A DNA stretch of 64,000 bases from Rhodococcoides fascians A44A. GTDB taxonomy: Bacteria > Actinomycetota > Actinomycetes > Mycobacteriales > Mycobacteriaceae. The notes under the pieces are model-generated. The model was not told where the DNA came from, ran no database searches, and was given only the letters and a program-made list of their open reading frames with translations. The DNA lies in contig NZ_JMEX01000009.1 of the NCBI RefSeq assembly GCF_000760735.1, positions 123,350-187,349 on the forward strand, in the 5' to 3' direction. Positions 9,742 to 17,422 of the stretch are shown piece by piece. Numbering within the stretch: position 1 is the stretch's first letter; each line of letters starts with the position of its first letter. The position numbers and the translations under genes were made by a program.

Positions 9742-10053
9742 AGCTGGAGCAGATCGTTCCTCCAGTCATTACCTCTGCCGCGCTTTGCAAAGCAGCGAAG
9801 CTTTGGGCCACCGTTAGGTGATCGAAGTCTGCGACATCGACGGGGACACCTGCATGGCACGAAATCACCTGCGCAGCGGCTTGAACTGGGCCCGAGTCAA
9901 GGGTTGGGCTGAATTTGACGACCTAGGCAACCAAGCAAAGTAGGGACTGTTGGCAGAGTTCAGATTGACTGATCTTGTAAATATCAGTCAGACAAGCGGA
10001 TTCGGTCATGTCAGCATGTTGCATAGCGAGCAGTTATGCGGTGGACTGTAGGC
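9742..10053. other. Intergenic region between meaB and the epimerase
   Basis: 312 bases without a recognised gene. A 41-codon frame (GTG at 9818 to TAG at 9943) has fairly normal codon use but no family I know and no clear ribosome site. The main structure is the inverted repeat listed separately at 9966. This is the only real gap in the biosynthetic gene chain. Confidence 0.5.
9966..9990. promoter_or_regulatory. 8-bp perfect inverted repeat upstream of the epimerase gene
   Basis: Arms TGACTGAT (9966-9973) and ATCAGTCA (9983-9990) are separated by nine AT-rich bases. No T-run follows, so an operator for a dimeric repressor fits better than a terminator. It lies about 64 bases before the epimerase start, suggesting that gene has its own control. 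No cognate regulator is seen nearby. Confidence 0.45.
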
Positions 10054-10488
10054 ATGCTGACTCGAATTGACCATATCGGGATTGTTTGTTTCGACCTCGA
10101 CAAAACCGTCGAATTCTACAGTGCCACCTATGGATTCGAGGTTACTCACCTGGAATCGAACGAGGAGGAGGGTATCCGTGAAGCGATGTTGAAGATCAAC
10201 GAGACCCCGGACGGTTACGCCTCGTACCTCCAGCTGCTGGGCTCGACCCGGGACGACTCAGTAGTAGGCAAGTGGCTGGCCAAGAACGGAGAAGGCGTCC
10301 ACCACATCGCATTCGGCACGAACGACGTGAGTGGCGAAACAGAAGCCATACGGAGTAAGGGCGTCCGGGCACTCTACGACGAGCCGAGACAAGGTTCAAT
10401 GGGGTCCCGAATCAACTTCCTGCACCCAAAGGATTGCCACGGGGTCTTGACTGAACTCGTCACCGCCGCAACACCAGACTCCGAATGA
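10054..10488 (+). CDS. Methylmalonyl/ethylmalonyl-CoA epimerase
   Basis: 144 residues of the glyoxalase-fold VOC family. The repeated beta-alpha-beta-beta-beta modules carry likely metal ligands: His7 in RIDHIGIV, Gln in SYLQLLG, His in VHHIAFG and Glu in GVLTELV, the pattern of methylmalonyl-CoA epimerase. It interconverts the 2R and 2S alkylmalonyl-CoA epimers. Ccr makes the 2S form and B12 mutases use 2R, so an epimerase is needed between them, which explains its presence here. ATG 10054 starts right at the conserved MLTRIDHIG; an upstream ATG at 10036 would add six residues. It stands apart from the main operon behind an inverted repeat. Confidence 0.9.
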   Translation: MLTRIDHIGIVCFDLDKTVEFYSATYGFEVTHLESNEEEGIREAMLKINETPDGYASYLQLLGSTRDDSVVGKWLAKNGEGVHHIAFGTNDVSGETEAIRSKGVRALYDEPRQGSMGSRINFLHPKDCHGVLTELVTAATPDSE

Positions 10489-10573
10489 CAACTGCCAGTT
10501 AATGTTGCGATGGTCCATATCGTCAGAGTGTTGATGCGGATTTGTGCCATGGAGTGGTAGACGAGGGGGCGGG

Positions 10574-11896
10574 ATGGGAAAATTGGCGCGGCGTTCGGAT
10601 AGAAGAGGGCAGAAGCCTCGGAATGCGAAGGGCACTCGGGTTCGCCGTGATGGATTCGACGGTGAGTTCGTTCCAGGGCAACAATTTTCGGTCGACATGC
10701 GTATCCGCCGTCAGGCCGCCGAGGTGCTGGAAGCAAAGGTCACCGCGGCGCGGTGGCCCCTTGTGCTCGAGGCCATCGAGGCCGCAGCCTGGCCGGTGGA
10801 GACCTACCTGGGAAAATTCCTTAAGGGCGGCTACGACGTGATCCGGTTTCGGTCCGACCCGGCCGACGTGGGCGAGATGCTCCATAGGTTGTCCCGGATG
10901 ACGAAGCTGCCGGTCGAAGCTGTTGCGCGGGAGCCCCACAAGCACTTGCCCTTCTGGCTCGATGACGAACCGGAATCGCACGATGTCGGCCTGCAGCCCT
11001 TCCGTTGGTTCCAGATGCTTTACTACAGCCACTTCCTTCTGCGCGCGTCGACGGCGGACCGGTATGCCTACTATGCGACGCCGGAGATGTCTGCGTTGAT
11101 CGAGGCCGGCCAGAGTGCCGATCGAGACCATGATGTTGCTGTGACCGTGGCCGATCTTCCCTCGAGCAGAGGAGTTCTCTATCTCGCTCCAGCGGATGGA
11201 GTGCCCGACCACGGGCGGGTCCTGGTGTGGAACGAGACAGGTCGCGACAGTGGAAGTGGAACCGATGTTCTCCTGATAGCCATGCTTACCGTTCCTGCTT
11301 TGCGGTGGTGGTTGGCGCGGGCCGACGGGGCACTTCCTACTGACGGAAACCGGTTGTACCGCGTCGTCAACGACTACCTACCGGTGTTTCCTTTCGCCGA
11401 GGTCCAGCTCAGCCCAGCCGAATCCGATGCTGCGCCCAGTGCACCGAACCGATCAGGAGGCGCGGGTTTCACGGACGTCGGTCCCGACGAACCTGCGCAT
11501 TCCGTGACCGCCATGAATGACCTGGATTACGTTGCGCGAACGTTCTTCTCGATGGTGAACATGCTGCGAGGCAACAAGTTCGTGGAGTCCACCCGCCAGC
11601 AGTCGGCGCGCATGCGAGACAACGACGGCGTAGTCAAGCGGATGCGTGAGGTGACGTATTTGTCGTACCGGCAGCCGCGGTCTGCATCCAGTGCTTCATC
11701 GTCGGAAGGATCTGGCAAGCTCTCGCACCGCCACGTCGTTCGGGGGCATTGGCGTCGGCATTGGTATCCATCGCAGAAGCGTCATCTACCCATGTGGATC
11801 GATGAGCATTTGCAGGGGCCCGCGGATGCCCCGATTGTCGTCAAGAGCAAGGTGACTGTGGTGCGCCCGCCTGCGGAGAATGAGAGTGTTGAATGA
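10574..11896 (+). CDS. Hypothetical protein, Arg/Trp-rich C terminus
   Basis: 440 residues, family not recognised. The N terminus is basic (MGKLARRSDRRGQKPRN). The middle is a mixed fold with aromatic patches such as FRWFQMLYYSHFLLR and no membrane segment. The C terminus has a histidine/tryptophan-rich stretch, HRHVVRGHWRRHWYPSQ, followed by KRHLPMWIDEHLQGP. I associate this ending with hypothetical proteins on actinobacterial plasmids and phages, but cannot test that here. ATG 10574 was chosen over a GTG-region start at 10544 because it follows a GGGG-rich ribosome site. The last bases overlap a 50-residue gene by ATGA, so the two are probably one operon. Confidence 0.7.
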   Translation: MGKLARRSDRRGQKPRNAKGTRVRRDGFDGEFVPGQQFSVDMRIRRQAAEVLEAKVTAARWPLVLEAIEAAAWPVETYLGKFLKGGYDVIRFRSDPADVGEMLHRLSRMTKLPVEAVAREPHKHLPFWLDDEPESHDVGLQPFRWFQMLYYSHFLLRASTADRYAYYATPEMSALIEAGQSADRDHDVAVTVADLPSSRGVLYLAPADGVPDHGRVLVWNETGRDSGSGTDVLLIAMLTVPALRWWLARADGALPTDGNRLYRVVNDYLPVFPFAEVQLSPAESDAAPSAPNRSGGAGFTDVGPDEPAHSVTAMNDLDYVARTFFSMVNMLRGNKFVESTRQQSARMRDNDGVVKRMREVTYLSYRQPRSASSASSSEGSGKLSHRHVVRGHWRRHWYPSQKRHLPMWIDEHLQGPADAPIVVKSKVTVVRPPAENESVE

Positions 11897-12045
11897 CCAA
11901 CGACCGTAGTTTCGATCCGGACGCCGATCACGGCCAGGCGGGCTGGGTGACTCTGCCCAGTGGACAGCGTGCTTACCGCTACCACGGCTCGGACGACCTG
12001 ATCTACGACGGAGCAACCGCCCCCGAGGCCGACGCGTCGAACTAG
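11893..12045 (+). CDS. Small hypothetical acidic protein
   Basis: 50 residues starting MTNDRSFDPDADHG and ending EADASN, with ATG overlapping the upstream stop (ATGA). It is acidic with no membrane segment and no recognised domain. GWVTLPSGQRAYRYHG looks like a short beta hairpin. The strict overlap argues for real translation coupled to the 440-residue neighbour. Function unknown. Confidence 0.55.
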   Translation: MTNDRSFDPDADHGQAGWVTLPSGQRAYRYHGSDDLIYDGATAPEADASN

Positions 12046-12186
12046 ACGTAGATTGGAACTCCTCGGCGCAGGCTCGAGAAGACCGATGCACCGTCATGCC
12101 GGAAAGAACGACGCAGCTCGTCCAGTCATTCACATGAATGATTGTTGCCTGGGAACCACAAAGCAGCGCTGTGCGTCCAACACAGC

Positions 12187-12351
12187 ATGGACGACGACGA
12201 GTGCGCAGCCATCCGTGACGAGGGGCGCGACCCCAGCGACCCGGCCGTCGTAAGCGCCCTCGACCAGGTGAAACGAACGCTTCACCTATACCGGCATCTC
12301 GCCTGGACCTTCACGGCAGACGACCTCGACACTCGCACCCTCCACCGCTGA
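12187..12351 (+). CDS. Small hypothetical protein
   Basis: 54 residues beginning MDDDECAAIRDEG. The frame extends back to an ATG at 12142, but the sequence before 12187 is poor in coding character. The core VVSALDQVKRTLHLYRHLAWTF is predicted as an amphipathic helix by eye. No family recognised and no strong ribosome site; it ends just before the LexA box of imuA'. The 141 bases before it (12046-12186) hold nothing I can identify. Confidence 0.4.
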   Translation: MDDDECAAIRDEGRDPSDPAVVSALDQVKRTLHLYRHLAWTFTADDLDTRTLHR

Positions 12352-12376
12352 ACGCGCCCACCTGCACGTTCGACAA

Positions 12377-12392
12377 TCGAACATGCGTTCGA
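12377..12392. promoter_or_regulatory. LexA (SOS) box
   Basis: TCGAACATGCGTTCGA is an exact palindrome with TCGAAC and GTTCGA arms around four bases, the actinobacterial SOS-box consensus. A second overlapping palindrome, GTTCGA-caa-TCGAAC at 12368-12382, shares its right arm with the first. The sites lie 44 bases before the imuA' start, placing it under LexA control. Confidence 0.88.
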
Positions 12393-12435
12393 TACGGTGT
12401 GGTGGTTCCTATCGGCGCGCGAAAGGTCGATCCAC

Positions 12436-13272
12436 ATGGCCACCGTCGACGCAATCGGGGACCTCACCGGCTTGGGCAAGGCCGAACAGCTCGCCGCGCT
12501 CCGACGCAGCATGGCCGCGATCCCCGGACGACGTGTCCACGCACCCATCGAGCCCGTCGACGCATCCCTGTTCGCCCCATCTCAGCCAACGGCCCCGCCC
12601 GCCGACGAACAGACCCTCAGCGGCCCTGTGCGTTCACAGACCCTGCGCACCATCCCCGTGCCCACGCCACTGTCGGAACTCCTCCCACGCGGTGCGCTGG
12701 CCCGCGGAACGGCCATCTCGATTACTGGTGCCGGATCGATCCTCGTCGGTCTCGTCGCTACAGCCAGCGCGGCCGGCCACCACGTCGCATTGATCGGGCA
12801 GTCGAAGTTCGGACTCCTCGCCGTCCACGAGCAGGGCGGCGACCTGTCGAAAATCCACCTGATCGACCCAGGCCAAACAGACCCCCTCGACGCTGCGAGC
12901 CTCTGTATCGAGGGCCTCGATCTGGTCGTGACGACCGTGCACGGACGCGATGTTCCGCCAACCCGGGCGCGTGCCCTGTTGGCCCGAAACCGTACGCACG
13001 CAGGAATTCTCGCGATCACGAACGGACGCATGCCCGGTCTCGACCTGGCAGTCTCCTCGCGGCCTGTCGCGTACGGCGGAATCGAGCAGGGCAGGGGCCG
13101 TATCCGGTCGATCACCCTCGAGACCACCGTGCACGGGCGCGGTATCGCCGAGCGCACCGGCCGCTACACCCTCACCGCGCCCACGTTCGGCGAACAGGGC
13201 CTGCGGTGGATCCCGAGCAGCGTCGACGCGGCCGTCCTGCACCGGCCACACGGTCTGGCGGTCGTGCAGTGA
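12436..13272 (+). CDS. imuA': ImuA'-like SOS mutagenesis accessory protein
   Basis: 278 residues of the actinobacterial ImuA' family, RecA-related proteins that work with ImuB and DnaE2 in damage-induced mutagenesis. The opening LTGLGKAEQLAALRRSMAAIPGR and the RecA-like core (LARGTAISITGAGSILVGLVA, then VALIGQSKFGLLAVHEQGGDL) are typical. The P-loop Lys/Thr is absent, as is usual in this family. ATG 12436 follows AAAGG; the frame runs back to a GTG at 12397. A LexA box lies directly upstream, in line with SOS control. The expected imuB does not follow. Instead there is a short unrelated frame and then a copper island, so the cassette is split or incomplete in this window. Confidence 0.85.
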   Translation: MATVDAIGDLTGLGKAEQLAALRRSMAAIPGRRVHAPIEPVDASLFAPSQPTAPPADEQTLSGPVRSQTLRTIPVPTPLSELLPRGALARGTAISITGAGSILVGLVATASAAGHHVALIGQSKFGLLAVHEQGGDLSKIHLIDPGQTDPLDAASLCIEGLDLVVTTVHGRDVPPTRARALLARNRTHAGILAITNGRMPGLDLAVSSRPVAYGGIEQGRGRIRSITLETTVHGRGIAERTGRYTLTAPTFGEQGLRWIPSSVDAAVLHRPHGLAVVQ

Positions 13273-13535
13273 GCCCCGAGATGTACGAGAACTGGCCCGT
13301 CACTTTCGATCCGCCCACACGCCTCGTTGTCGATCCCCCTCAGAGAGTCTTGGTCAGCGTCGCGCTCACCGTGGCTGGCTCGTCTGGAGGATCCTTCCGT
13401 GACGGGGTGCCGCTCAAAGTCCGGTCGGAAGGTCTCGCGATGGACGTCAAGGCCCCTGGGCTTTTTCACGCATGGGCGAAAACTGGAAGGGGACAGTGGA
13501 TTTGTTGTAGCTACGGTCTGTTGTTGACCAACTGA
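13269..13535 (+). CDS. Short frame overlapping the imuA' stop, not ImuB
   Basis: 88 residues from a GTG that overlaps the imuA' stop (GTGA), the position where imuB normally begins. The start VSPEMYENWPVTFDPP and the rest match no Y-family polymerase motif; no catalytic DxD or SIDE-like segment is present. It may be a junction artefact where imuB was replaced, or a small unrelated protein. The frame is continuous with a long shadow frame through imuA', so coding evidence is weak. Confidence 0.35.
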   Translation: MSPEMYENWPVTFDPPTRLVVDPPQRVLVSVALTVAGSSGGSFRDGVPLKVRSEGLAMDVKAPGLFHAWAKTGRGQWICCSYGLLLTN

Positions 13536-13628
13536 CCGGTCAGGGCGCGCATGGTTGGTCAGCCTCTGATGCAGTATTAGGCCTTTTCAATTATACGGGG
13601 AGGGGGTATGGTCCGACATGTCAACAAC

Positions 13629-13645
13629 ATACCCCAGGGGGGTAT
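13629..13645. promoter_or_regulatory. CsoR/RicR-type copper operator before copZ
   Basis: ATACCCCAGGGGGGTAT is a near-perfect inverted repeat of the type bound by the copper-sensing repressors CsoR and RicR. A related half-site, GGGGGTATGG, lies about 28 bases upstream. The site sits 25 bases before the copZ start, where binding would block transcription. A matching site precedes the DUF6153 gene at 17392, so both sides of the island probably answer to one copper sensor. No csoR gene is in the window. Confidence 0.8.
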
Positions 13646-13669
13646 GCATTCACGATTGAAGGAGCGGAC

Positions 13670-13900
13670 ATGATCACCACGAGCTACCGAGTTACCGGTA
13701 TGACGTGCGGGCACTGCGAAGCCTCGGTTCGCGAAGAAGTCAACGCCGTAGCAGGGGTCGTCACAGTGGAGGCATCGGCGTCGGCGGGAACCCTGACGGT
13801 GACAAGCGCAGCCGAGCTCGACCAGGACCAAGTCATCGCCGCTGTTCGCGAGGCCGGATACACAGCGGAACAGCAACCCTCGGACCCGCGCACTGCGTAA
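13670..13900 (+). CDS. copZ: Copper chaperone, HMA domain
   Basis: 76 residues, a single heavy-metal-associated domain with the copper-binding motif MTCGHCEASV (CxxC). It carries Cu(I) in the cytosol and hands it to the P-type ATPase or to the sensor. ATG 13670 follows GAAGGAG. The gene lies 33 bases before the ATPase gene on the same strand and behind a copper operator. Length and motif are normal for CopZ, so the call is firm. Confidence 0.93.
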   Translation: MITTSYRVTGMTCGHCEASVREEVNAVAGVVTVEASASAGTLTVTSAAELDQDQVIAAVREAGYTAEQQPSDPRTA

Positions 13901-13933
13901 CCACCGAACTCGGTGGACGGAAGGACTCGCACG

Positions 13934-16135
13934 ATGAACAACCACACACATGCCGGCGACGACACAGGGATGGCCGAGGCTGCGAACCCACACTCGGGCC
14001 ACGACATGTCCGGGCACCGCGCGCCCCCCTCGGGACATGGCGAGCACACGGAGCGCGGCGGTCACGACGGACACGACGGCCACAGTGGGCATGCCGGCCA
14101 CGGTGGGCATGCCGGCCACGGTGATCACGTCGGTATGTTCCGTCGCCTGTTCTGGATCATGCTGGCCCTCGCCGTCCCGGTGATCCTCGCTTCCGAGATG
14201 TTCGCGATGCTCCTCGGGTACTCGCTACCCGACGCAGCGTGGATCGCGTGGGTCTCCCCGGTACTGGGAACCGTGATGTATGCCTGGGGCGGGTCCCCGT
14301 TCCTCACCGGCGCGGTGAGTGAAATCCGTTCACGTGCACCAGGAATGATGCTTCTCATCGCCCTGGCGATCACCGTCGCATTCGTCGCGTCGATGGGAGC
14401 GAGCCTCGGCCTGCTCGATCATCAGCTCGACTTCTGGTGGGAACTGGCCCTGCTGATCGTGATCATGTTGCTCGGGCACTGGATCGAAATGCGATCTCTC
14501 GCGCAGACCACCTCCGCTCTGGACTCATTGGCAGCACTGCTCCCGGACACCGCCGAACGCGTCGACGGCGACGACGTAGTGCAGGTGTCCCCGGCCGAGT
14601 TGCTGCTCGGTGATCTGGTCGTCGTCCGCCCCGGCGGACGCGTACCCGCGGACGGCACCATCGTCTCCGGATCGGCGAGTATGGACGAGTCCATGATCAC
14701 CGGCGAATCACGCACCGTCCGCCGCAGCGACGGCGACCAGGTCGTCGCCGGCACTGTCGCCACCGACTCCGGCCTGCGCATCCAGGTCACCGCAGTAGGG
14801 GAGGACACCGCCCTCGCCGGCATCGGCCGGCTCGTCGCCGACGCCCAGAACTCGACCTCGCGCGCTCAGCGCATCGCCGACACCGCCGCCGGCTGGCTGT
14901 TCTGGTTCGCTCTCGGATCCGCGATCATCACCGCCGCCGTGTGGACCCTGGTCGGGATGCCCGACGACGCCGTCATCCGCACCATCACCGTGCTGGTCAT
15001 CGCCTGCCCGCACGCACTCGGACTCGCGATCCCGCTGGTGGTCTCCATCGCCACCGAACGCGCTGCCCGCGGCGGCGTTCTGGTCAAGGACCGGCTCGCA
15101 CTCGAAACCATGCGAACAGTGGACACCGTGCTCTTCGACAAGACCGGGACCCTCACCAAGGGTGAACCCACCGTCACCGCAATCGAGGTGACGAACGGGC
15201 GCACTGCCGACAATGTCCTCGCTTTGGCTGCTGCCGCAGAAGCTGACTCAGAGCACCCACTCGCACGCGCCATCATCGGTGCCGCACGATCACGGAACCT
15301 AACCGTGCAGCCTGCGACTGACTTCCAGTCGTCCCCCGCGGTCGGGGTCGCAGCCGACGTCGACGGTACCCGCGTACAGGTCGGCGGGCCCGCGCTGCTC
15401 GAGCAGGAACACGGATCCGAACTCGCCGTCGCCGACCGGTGGCGCGGTGACGGGGCGATCATCCTGCACGTCCTCGCCGACGGGGCCGTGATCGGTGCGC
15501 TCGCGCTCGCCGACGAGATCCGGCCTGAATCACGCACCGCGATCGATGCACTCCACGCCCGCGGAATCGCGGTGGTGATGATCACCGGTGATGCCGATGC
15601 CGTCGCGAAGTCCGTCGCGACCGAACTCGGTGTGGACCGCTACTTCGCCGGGGTGAAGCCGGAAGACAAGTCCCACACCGTCGCTGCACTCCAGGGCGAA
15701 GGACGTACGGTGGCGATGGTCGGCGACGGAGTCAACGACGCACCGGCGCTCGCGCAAGCCGATGTCGGTATCGCGATCGGGGCCGGCACCGACGTCGCTA
15801 TCGCATCGGCAGGAGTGATCCTCGCCAGCGACGACCCGCGGTCGGTGCTGTCGGTGATCGAACTCTCGCGCGCCTCGTACCGAAAGATGAAGCAAAACCT
15901 CTGGTGGGCAGCGGGATACAACCTGATCTCTGTCCCGCTCGCGGCAGGGGTGCTGGCACCGGTCGGGTTCGTACTGCCCATGTCCATCGGCGCGATCCTG
16001 ATGTCGTTGTCGACGATCATCGTCGCCGCAAACGCGCAGCTGCTCCGGCGACTCGACCTCGCGCCCGACGCCATCACCGGAGCGGTGAACGACGGGAGTT
16101 CCGATGCTCCATCGCAGCGCGAACCGGTACTGTGA
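13934..16135 (+). CDS. CopB-type copper-translocating P1B ATPase (CPH motif)
   Basis: 733 residues. The first ~75 form a His/Gly-rich metal-binding tail with many GHxGH repeats instead of an HMA domain. The transmembrane metal site is ACPHALGLAIP, so it is the CPH (CopB, P1B-3) class rather than the CPC class of CopA. The catalytic aspartate lies in DKTGTLTKGE, the actuator motif is TGES, and GDGVNDAPAL is the hinge. It exports Cu(I), Cu(II) or possibly Ag across the membrane. ATG 13934 has GGAAGG nine bases upstream; a GTG at 13913 is possible. It follows copZ in the same copper-regulated unit. Confidence 0.92.
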   Translation: MNNHTHAGDDTGMAEAANPHSGHDMSGHRAPPSGHGEHTERGGHDGHDGHSGHAGHGGHAGHGDHVGMFRRLFWIMLALAVPVILASEMFAMLLGYSLPDAAWIAWVSPVLGTVMYAWGGSPFLTGAVSEIRSRAPGMMLLIALAITVAFVASMGASLGLLDHQLDFWWELALLIVIMLLGHWIEMRSLAQTTSALDSLAALLPDTAERVDGDDVVQVSPAELLLGDLVVVRPGGRVPADGTIVSGSASMDESMITGESRTVRRSDGDQVVAGTVATDSGLRIQVTAVGEDTALAGIGRLVADAQNSTSRAQRIADTAAGWLFWFALGSAIITAAVWTLVGMPDDAVIRTITVLVIACPHALGLAIPLVVSIATERAARGGVLVKDRLALETMRTVDTVLFDKTGTLTKGEPTVTAIEVTNGRTADNVLALAAAAEADSEHPLARAIIGAARSRNLTVQPATDFQSSPAVGVAADVDGTRVQVGGPALLEQEHGSELAVADRWRGDGAIILHVLADGAVIGALALADEIRPESRTAIDALHARGIAVVMITGDADAVAKSVATELGVDRYFAGVKPEDKSHTVAALQGEGRTVAMVGDGVNDAPALAQADVGIAIGAGTDVAIASAGVILASDDPRSVLSVIELSRASYRKMKQNLWWAAGYNLISVPLAAGVLAPVGFVLPMSIGAILMSLSTIIVAANAQLLRRLDLAPDAITGAVNDGSSDAPSQREPVL

Positions 16136-16183
16136 GAGCTGATCTCGTACCGGGAACGCAGCCCTGACAATTGTGGAACGCTG

Positions 16184-16220
16184 ATGGCCGCACCCTCTCC
16201 GCCGGAGAGGATGCGGCCAT
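16184..16220. terminator. Long hairpin between convergent copper genes
   Basis: Two 17-base arms (16184-16200 and 16204-16220) pair with one mismatch around a three-base loop. It lies between the end of the ATPase gene on the plus strand and the end of the DUF305 gene on the minus strand, so it probably terminates both. No long T-run follows, as is common in high-GC actinomycetes. Confidence 0.75.
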
Positions 16221-16239
16221 CGTTGTGTGGCGGGCCGGG

Positions 16240-16866
16240 TCAGCCGAGCAGCCGCTGCATGGTCTCGATTTCCTGCTGCTGAGTGGCGACGATGGCGCGT
16301 GCCATCTCCAGGGCGTCAGGATTGGAACCGTCCGCGATTTCGGTGTTCGCCATCTCGATGGCACCGGTGTGGTGGGCGATCATCATCGTCAACCACTGGC
16401 GGTCGAATTCCGGTCCCGACGCTGCCATCAACGCGTCCATGTCCTGAGCGGTCATCATGCCGCTGCCAGAGCTGTGGTCCATCCCGCCCATGTCACTCAT
16501 GTCCATGTCGGGCATGGGCTGGCCCCACTCGGTCAGCCATGCCGTCATCTGGTCCATCTCGGGCTGCTGTGCGCCGGCGATCGCCGATGCCAGCGACAGC
16601 ACGTCCGGGTTGTCGGTGCGGCCGTTCGCCATGTCGGCCATCTCGACTGCTTGTGCGTGGTGCGGATACATCATCTGCGCGAACATCACGTCGGCATCGT
16701 TGAACTCTGCGGACGCGCTTGCTTGGGCCGAGGACATCGGTGCGGAGGACATCGAGCCCATGGAATGCCCGTCCATCGACGAATCGGTCGAGTCGTTGCT
16801 ACAGCCGACGACGAGGAACGCGCTGGCGGCGGCAGCAGCGAGTGAAGCCATGACTTTGGTACGCAT
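16240..16866 (-). CDS. DUF305 lipoprotein, copper-linked
   Basis: 208 residues. A signal peptide of type II ends in the lipobox LVVGC, so the mature protein is lipid-anchored on the outside of the membrane. Two DUF305 ferritin-like repeats follow, each with a paired-His motif (MMYPHHAQAVEM and MMIAHHTGAIEM). The linker is Met/Asp/His-rich (MPDMDMSDMGGMDH), a composition that binds copper. The start at 16866 follows AAGGAG; the frame runs on to 16893. It lies downstream of the DUF6153 gene on the same strand, and the pair probably forms a copper-induced operon. DUF305 proteins commonly neighbour copper exporters; the exact role is not established. Confidence 0.88.
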   Translation of the reverse strand: MRTKVMASLAAAAASAFLVVGCSNDSTDSSMDGHSMGSMSSAPMSSAQASASAEFNDADVMFAQMMYPHHAQAVEMADMANGRTDNPDVLSLASAIAGAQQPEMDQMTAWLTEWGQPMPDMDMSDMGGMDHSSGSGMMTAQDMDALMAASGPEFDRQWLTMMIAHHTGAIEMANTEIADGSNPDALEMARAIVATQQQEIETMQRLLG

Positions 16867-16951
16867 GTGGAATCTCCTTGCAAGAGTGGACAATCAGGGG
16901 TGTGTGACGTGTTTCGGTCCGCCGGTCGACGCGCGTCTACCGGGCTCCCTG

Positions 16952-17371
16952 TCACACTCGCAAGGTCACCGATCTGTCCAACTCCCACAAGGTCCACGGC
17001 GGTGCGCGCTCCAGGATGGAGTCTGTGCGCCCGGCGATCCCGTCCACCGCTGTCGGCGACTGGCCTGTCTCGGTGCTCATCGTCGGGACGGACAACGCGG
17101 CCCACGACACCGGAGTTCCCACACAGGGATGCATCATCTGATGCGCCGACGGACAATCGTGTTCCCCGAACATCACCGAAGCCGAGCTACTGCCCGGGGC
17201 TGTCGACGCCATCGCGGCATGACCACCGGTCATCGACTCCGACATCGGGCCAGCCATCGACGATGCCGGTGTCACAGAATGCATCAACAACACCCCGAAC
17301 ACCGTCACTGCAATCAACAATCCGATCGCCGAGGCTGTGCCCCGTCGAGTGCGACGAATCGTCGAGTTCAT
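16952..17371 (-). CDS. DUF6153 membrane/secreted protein, copper-linked
   Basis: 139 residues. A positively charged start (MNSTIRRTRRG) is followed by one hydrophobic segment, AIGLLIAVTVFGVLLM, which is a signal anchor or signal peptide. The exported part is rich in Met and His and has two Cys (EHDCPSAHQMMHPCVG), plausible copper ligands. The ending PPWTLWELDRSVTLRV is the DUF6153 C-terminal signature. It resembles mycobacterial LpqS-like proteins of the RicR regulon in general layout. Its start lies about 20 bases from a copper operator at 17392, supporting copper control together with the DUF305 gene downstream. Confidence 0.78.
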   Translation of the reverse strand: MNSTIRRTRRGTASAIGLLIAVTVFGVLLMHSVTPASSMAGPMSESMTGGHAAMASTAPGSSSASVMFGEHDCPSAHQMMHPCVGTPVSWAALSVPTMSTETGQSPTAVDGIAGRTDSILERAPPWTLWELDRSVTLRV

Positions 17372-17391
17372 GCTCTCGACGGTAACAGGGC

Positions 17392-17408
17392 ATACCCCCC
17401 AGGGGTAG
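17392..17408. promoter_or_regulatory. CsoR/RicR-type copper operator before the DUF6153 gene
   Basis: ATACCCCCCAGGGGTAG closely matches the operator at 13629 (ATACCCC half followed by a GGGGTA half). It sits just upstream of the minus-strand DUF6153/DUF305 pair, so both operons flanking the copper genes carry the same type of site. Confidence 0.75.
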
Positions 17409-17422
17409 CGTCGGTGCATCGT

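Noticed and set aside
12399-13272. Long plus-strand frame through imuA'
   Set aside because: Arg/Pro-rich frame in the wrong phase of a well-supported imuA'; only its end after 13269 is kept as a weak feature.
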